Made by a program: the position numbers and the translations under genes
Source of the DNA: Climacium dendroides
Taxonomy: Eukaryota > Streptophyta > Bryopsida > Hypnales > Climaciaceae
DNA length: 64,000 nucleotides
Reading direction: 5' to 3'
Assembly (NCBI GenBank): GCA_950106755.1
Contig: OX467084.1
Coordinates: 5,270,001 to 5,334,000 of the forward strand
In this document: positions 59,102 through 64,000 of the stretch, piece after piece
How the letters are laid out: the number at the start of each line of letters is the position of its first letter
Numbering within the stretch: the first letter of the stretch is position 1
The notes under the pieces: model-generated
Told to the model about the DNA's origin: nothing
Seen by the model: only the letters and a program-made list of their open reading frames with translations
Database searches by the model: none

Positions 59102-59810
59102 TTAACCCATAGAGGACCATGACTATGTTTTCACCAAAAACGCTCCAAAACTGCCATTTCTAGTACAAGTACTAAATTTTGGAAAAAAAAAACATTTTTA
59201 GACACATGTAACTGTAGGATCTTGTAGTATGCTATCTTGAGAATTCATAGAAAAAATTTCAGAAAATTCCACTACACAGATTGCAAGATATGAGCTCTCG
59301 AATTCAAAGAGATCCTAATGGAGCGCCTACAAAAAAAATTGAAAAATGCCAATCCCAATGGTTGCAATGTTGTACTAAATAATCTACATCCTACAATTTT
59401 ATTTTTTTCAAAAAATGTTGAAAATTGAGTAAAATCAAGGACTTCAAAAGTTTATTTTAGAGTAGAGAATCCATAATTGCTCGCAAACTAAAACTCCTCA
59501 AAACTTTTGATTCATTGATCAAAATGGATTGATTTAAAGATTTCCATGTATATATAACTCTAAAAAAATAATTTCAAATTTTTGTTTCTAAAGTGATTTT
59601 TTCTAATCTATCTAGACTGCCCATTTACAAAAAAAAACTTATTAGACCATAATTTTTTACTCATATTTCCGAAATTTAGTGCATATGAAAGATACTCCTC
59701 ATCCCCACTTTCTATTGAAATTTCAACCTAAAATATACAAATTTCTAGTCACATATACATGTTGAAAATTTTTATGTTGTAAAAAATGTATGTAGGTCTT
59801 TTGGGGTTAA
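59102..59810. mobile_element. TTAA-bounded element (family C), copy 2, about 705 bp
   Basis: The left end is TTAACCCATAGAGGACCATG and the right end GTCTTTTGGGGTTAA. It shares the left half and several internal blocks with 60031-60944 but is shorter inside, so it is an internally deleted or divergent copy. Confidence 0.65.
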
Positions 59811-60030
59811 ATACTATTGAAATTTGTTAAAATTTTGTTGAAAATATCCATGATTTCAATTTCAACTACCCAAATTATAAAAAATATATGCAAAAATTGC
59901 AATCTTCAACTATATATGTATAGAGTTCTCTCAACAAAAAAAAATTTAAATGATTGATTATGACTTCATAATTGCATTTTCGAATTTTTTAAGAGTTGAG
60001 TTTTTAACTTACTTTTGAAGTTGGTGTAAA

Positions 60031-60944
60031 TTAACCTCTAAAGGATTTTGACTATGTTTTCACCCAAAATGTTCCAAAACTGTCATCTCTAGTACAAGTA
60101 CTAAAATTTTTGAAAAAAAAATCATTTTTGATATTTCTACACATATGATCTTATATTACTTTGGTTTGAGAATATGTAGAAAAATTTTCAGAAATTTTCA
60201 CCACATAGATTGCAAGATATTAGCGTTTGAAGTAACAAAAATCCTTTTTTGTCCTTGCGAAAAAAGGGGCAGCTGCACTTCTTAAGGTCAGATCATTATG
60301 AATAAATGTCCAAAATTGTGGTTACTCTTTGGATGCATTCTTCAAGGTAAGTTGTCTACATGCTTGAAAATTTTCAAATCGTTTGGAATTGTACAACATA
60401 TAGGAAAAAATAGAAAGTATAAAGAAATAGAAAATGATTCAAAATACAAAATTGTTAAAAATTTATTTATAAAATTGAAAAATGCCAATCCCAATTGCTA
60501 TAATGTTTCAATAAACAATCTAAACCCAATTATTTTAATTTTTTCCAAAAATATTGAAAATTGAGTTAAATAAAGGACTTCAAACTACCCACAACTAAAA
60601 CTCCTTGTAACTTGCATCTCATTAATCAAAATGGAATGATTCAAAGATATCCATGTATAAATAAATCTAGAAAACCAATTTCAAATTTTTATTTTTTTAA
60701 AAAGTGATTTTTAAAGAAGTTTTTTTTTGCCTAGACTACCTGCTGAACAAAGAAAACTATATATCATACAATAACTTTTTAACTATGTAGTCAAAAGTTA
60801 TGAAAATTTTTGGGCCTTAAACATACTCCTTGGGCACATGTTGTGTGAAAATTTCAATGAAAAAAGATGAAAATTCCATTCATAGTGAGCTGCCCAAAAT
60901 TGCTATGTTGCCAAAAAAACGCCGTTTGGTCCTTCAGGGGTTAA
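60031..60944. mobile_element. TTAA-bounded element (family C), copy 3, 914 bp
   Basis: The left end TTAACCTCTAAAGGATTTTG is mirrored by TTTGGTCCTTCAGGGGTTAA at the right. Twelve of the first fourteen bases agree in inverted orientation. The interior matches 46143-47075 closely. The frame at 60298-60564 lies inside and has no transposase signature. Confidence 0.72.
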
Positions 60945-62879
60945 GAGTTTGTTCATCTTGTATCATTTGTAATTCATAAGAATTATGAGAGTGACTCCAA
61001 GACTTTATACTTTTGTTAGAAGGAACTTTTAAAATGTTGATATGTAAGTTTGTTGATATCAATGCTATAACATACTCCAACTATAAATTACTTGATTCGT
61101 TATTGTATCATTTGTAAATATTAGAGATGTATAGTAGCAAGTTAAGCTAATTGCACTTAATTGTAATTCCTTTATAAATTTGCCTCCTATGGGCTATTGC
61201 CTCAATCAAATGTCATCTTGATAATTCAAAGCTTAATCATACAGGGTCCTAGAAATGTATAAGAAAAAAATTCTACTTTTGACATGATCTATAAAATAAA
61301 TTAAACATTTCAATTCACCATCTACAATCTAAGAAAATTGGAAATTAGCCTTGAACTAGGTCTTAGAAATTCAAAATTTGGGATGTAGTGTGAAATGCCT
61401 ATAATTGTTTGGTTGGTCCCCTTGCAATTAACTAATATCTATTGTTATAATATTTAAAACATTAAAATATTATTTATTTTAATTATTGAAAATTTAAAAT
61501 ATTAAGTGATTAAGTGATTATTTATATAATATTATTTGATGTGGCAAGGTCTCGAACATGTTAGATTGCTAATTTGGCAAAGTTCCCATTGTTCCCATTG
61601 CTTGGGAACTTATAGTCTTCTAATGAATTCAAATCATATACATGGCAACACTTTTGGGAAGAGTTTTAGCAACAAGTAGAACTTGGAGGCCAAATTGGGT
61701 CTAGCCAAGAAAACAATCTTACTCAGCCTCCAAGTTCCAATAATTTGTTTGAATATAAAATTAGGAAAAAACATTATACAAGGCATCTAAATGAACTAAA
61801 TTTTTCTTTAAATCTTTCCAATGTAGATTTTATGCCCAAAATATTCCAAAAATAGGTTCTTGATTTGTTGATTCTATTTTTGGATATTTAATTCCTATAT
61901 AATATTATACAAGATACAAATTGGGATTTAGGGTAGGAACCTTTTGTATGCACACTATAATTCCTAAGTCCCTCATTTTTATTTTTTTATTCACCTTCTA
62001 CAATTTCATTAAAGTTGAAATTTAGTCTTGAACCAAGATTCTAGAAATTAGAACCTGAGGCATTGTTTGAAACAATCCTATGAATGAGTTTATCAATAGT
62101 GTAAATCCTCACCAAGAAAAAATAGAGGACAAACTATTTCTCATAAGTTGTGGATTATATAGAGAATTCTATATAATAGGTGACTACGGATTTATCAATT
62201 GCTATATTCTTGACCTTCTTTAACATTCCAATGATTCTTTTTCATCCATCATTTTTCTTTATCTTTATATTCATTAAATCCCATATTGTATGTCAAATTT
62301 GATATTGCATTTAATATAAGGTTGAAGCACCAGTTGTCAACCACACCTAGTATCCAACTTCTAGGGTGCATTGTTCAAAACTTAGATTGAAACTCAAGCT
62401 TGGAATGTTTTTTTTGTCCTTTCAAGGTTGGAACTAATACATTAGATGATATTTGAGGCCACTAGAAGACTACGGGTTCTGATGCATTCTCGGACTGTGG
62501 GGAACTCTGGGAACTCTACCAAATCTGCAGTCTAACATGGTCGAGATCTTGCCAGGTTAAATAATATTAACTAATTAAAATTTTAAAATTTTAATTTAAA
62601 AAAAATTATTTTGACACATTCTCAGCCTTGGGAACAAGCTTGAAATAGCCCTCCCAAGGCCTCAAATCTTCCTACATGAGAAAAATTTCCACCTCTTCAT
62701 ACTATGCACAATTTGTTCCAAAATTGCTTAAATGATTGACTACTAATGCCTCAACCTTAGATGGGTGCCACTTCTTTTCTCTTGCAACAAGCGGTGACTA
62801 GGGGTCTACAATTTTTTTTCTTGAAAGGAATTGTTCTCAATGGAAGTTGGGCCAAAAAATTGTGTCTCCTAGTTAAGCT
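60945..62879. other. AT-rich intergenic DNA
   Basis: Nearly 2 kb with no recognised gene, no inverted-repeat element and no tandem array that I could define. Confidence 0.4.
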
Positions 62880-64000
62880 CCACCCCCTTCATTGACTATT
62901 TTTTGGGTGCAATTCCCTCCTTTGTAAGCATTATCGTATACTTAAGGTAGACTAATGCATTTCTACCAACTACCTAATTTGATCATCCTACTCTTGGCCC
63001 GAATTCTACCACAAAACTCATCCAAATTTGTTCAGTTTACGACAAAATCAATGCATTAATGTCAACAAGGGGGAATTAAGTCAATACTTTATTGGTGAGT
63101 ACTTAAGTGCCATTAGATATATGAAAAAATGGTTCTAGGGTGTTTAAGGGATGTTTATGACTCTACTCCATTGACACTCTTGTAATTTTAGGGCAAATCA
63201 CTTCAAGAATTCATAAAACTTACAATTTTAATTGGAAAATTATAAATCTACTTGGGTTTGGTTTGTGAAATAAGCACGCACCTTTGTAAAAAATATGTGC
63301 CCCTCTTAAAGTTGGCCCCCATGATATTTAGTTTGCCAATCAGAATGGTAATAGGCCATTTATTCCAACTACCTATTTGAGCAATTTTTACTAAAAAGTG
63401 GTGATTTTTTCAAAGAGTATTTAAATGAAATATTCTTACGTTCACAATGGATGAAATTACAAAATACTATCAAATCCTGGGATGGAATTTCTCTCTTTTG
63501 GATGAATGTACACCCTTTAAGATGAATAAATCAAATTTCATCCATATATTGTAGGATTCATCAATTTCCATGGATGTAAACAACTTCTTTTCTACAATGA
63601 AGATTGCTTTTGGCACTGCCTTTAATCATTAAACATTAACATAGATGTTTGGTGTCCAATGGATGACAGAGAATCCTTCTAATAGGATAGAAGTGCAACT
63701 ATTCATTCTTGGAACTTTATTATAAATAAGGAAGGTCTTTTACAATAGCTTGACTTCTAATGAGTGCTTTTGCTATTTTTTTAAGTCAATGATTCACACA
63801 ATAATGAAAAGGGATGATTTCCAAAGTCACTAATTCGTCCTTTACCTCTAAAGGATTGTTTGTCCCCTTGTGGGACAATTTGGATCTGGGTAGATTCCTA
63901 TTGTCTCAATTTATAGTAAATGTTTTTGAAACTTTTTGAGGATGTGTGGTTTTGTGAGAGCTTTGTGGATATATAATTTTTATTTCAATTGGTGCCTGGA
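62880..64000. repeat. Dispersed repeat (6.6-7.3 kb family) with family-A MITE
   Basis: About 62900-63400 matches 6.6-7.3 kb and, inverted, 43.56-43.79 kb. A family-A copy in the same orientation as 6837-7068 lies at about 63622-63850; its ends are eroded (TTAATCATTAAACATTAAC and cctttacctctaaagg). The window ends in AT-rich DNA without a gene. Confidence 0.55.

Overview
The window is nuclear DNA of a land plant. The genes carry many short GT-AG introns. Their products belong to embryophyte families: a RAD23 ubiquitin shuttle, an ABCG11-type half transporter, a GPI-anchored GH17/X8 beta-1,3-glucanase and a trihelix DNA-binding protein. Coding DNA is near-balanced in base composition and sits in very AT-rich, repeat-laden spacers. 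The compact genes and repeats would suit a bryophyte or other seedless plant, but that placement is a weak inference.

Layout. 0-7.6 kb holds repeats: a GC-rich island, a 150-bp CACTA-type foldback with a 3-bp target duplication, and short TTAA-bounded elements. 7.6-12.0 kb (minus) is a complete 12-exon RAD23 gene. 12.9-15.9 kb is a transposon cluster: a 1.5-kb minisatellite inside a terminal-inverted-repeat element, then a 929-bp pogo/Tigger-like element with a transposase tail. 16.5-18.7 kb (minus) is a two-exon gene whose C-terminus resembles the TET/JBP-type 2-oxoglutarate oxygenase fold, with one metal ligand apparently lost. 20.8-23.7 kb (minus) reads through four phase-compatible exons as a trihelix domain joined to leucine-rich repeats. 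25.5-31.4 kb is AT-rich spacer with duplications. 31.7-32.8 kb (plus) is a small RING-finger gene behind a leader intron. 33.1-33.7 kb holds possible eroded gene pieces. 34.9-36.8 kb has a TIR element and a long inverted repeat. 37.6-43.2 kb (plus) is a complete 11-exon ABCG gene with one GC-AG intron and three related hairpins just after the stop. 43.5-53.3 kb is nested repeats, including a CACTA-like element with a TGAGTCA array. 54.4-56.9 kb (minus) is a three-exon GH17/X8 glucanase. 57-64 kb is again repeats.

The genes are independent housekeeping, transport, cell-wall and regulatory loci, not a cluster or operon. The least expected items are the trihelix-LRR fusion, the oxygenase-like protein, the covarying hairpins after the ABCG stop, and several repeat families that begin TTAACCC and end GGGTTAA, as piggyBac-type elements would. 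All exon joins were derived by eye from splice consensus, reading phase and family knowledge. No alignment or database search was run.
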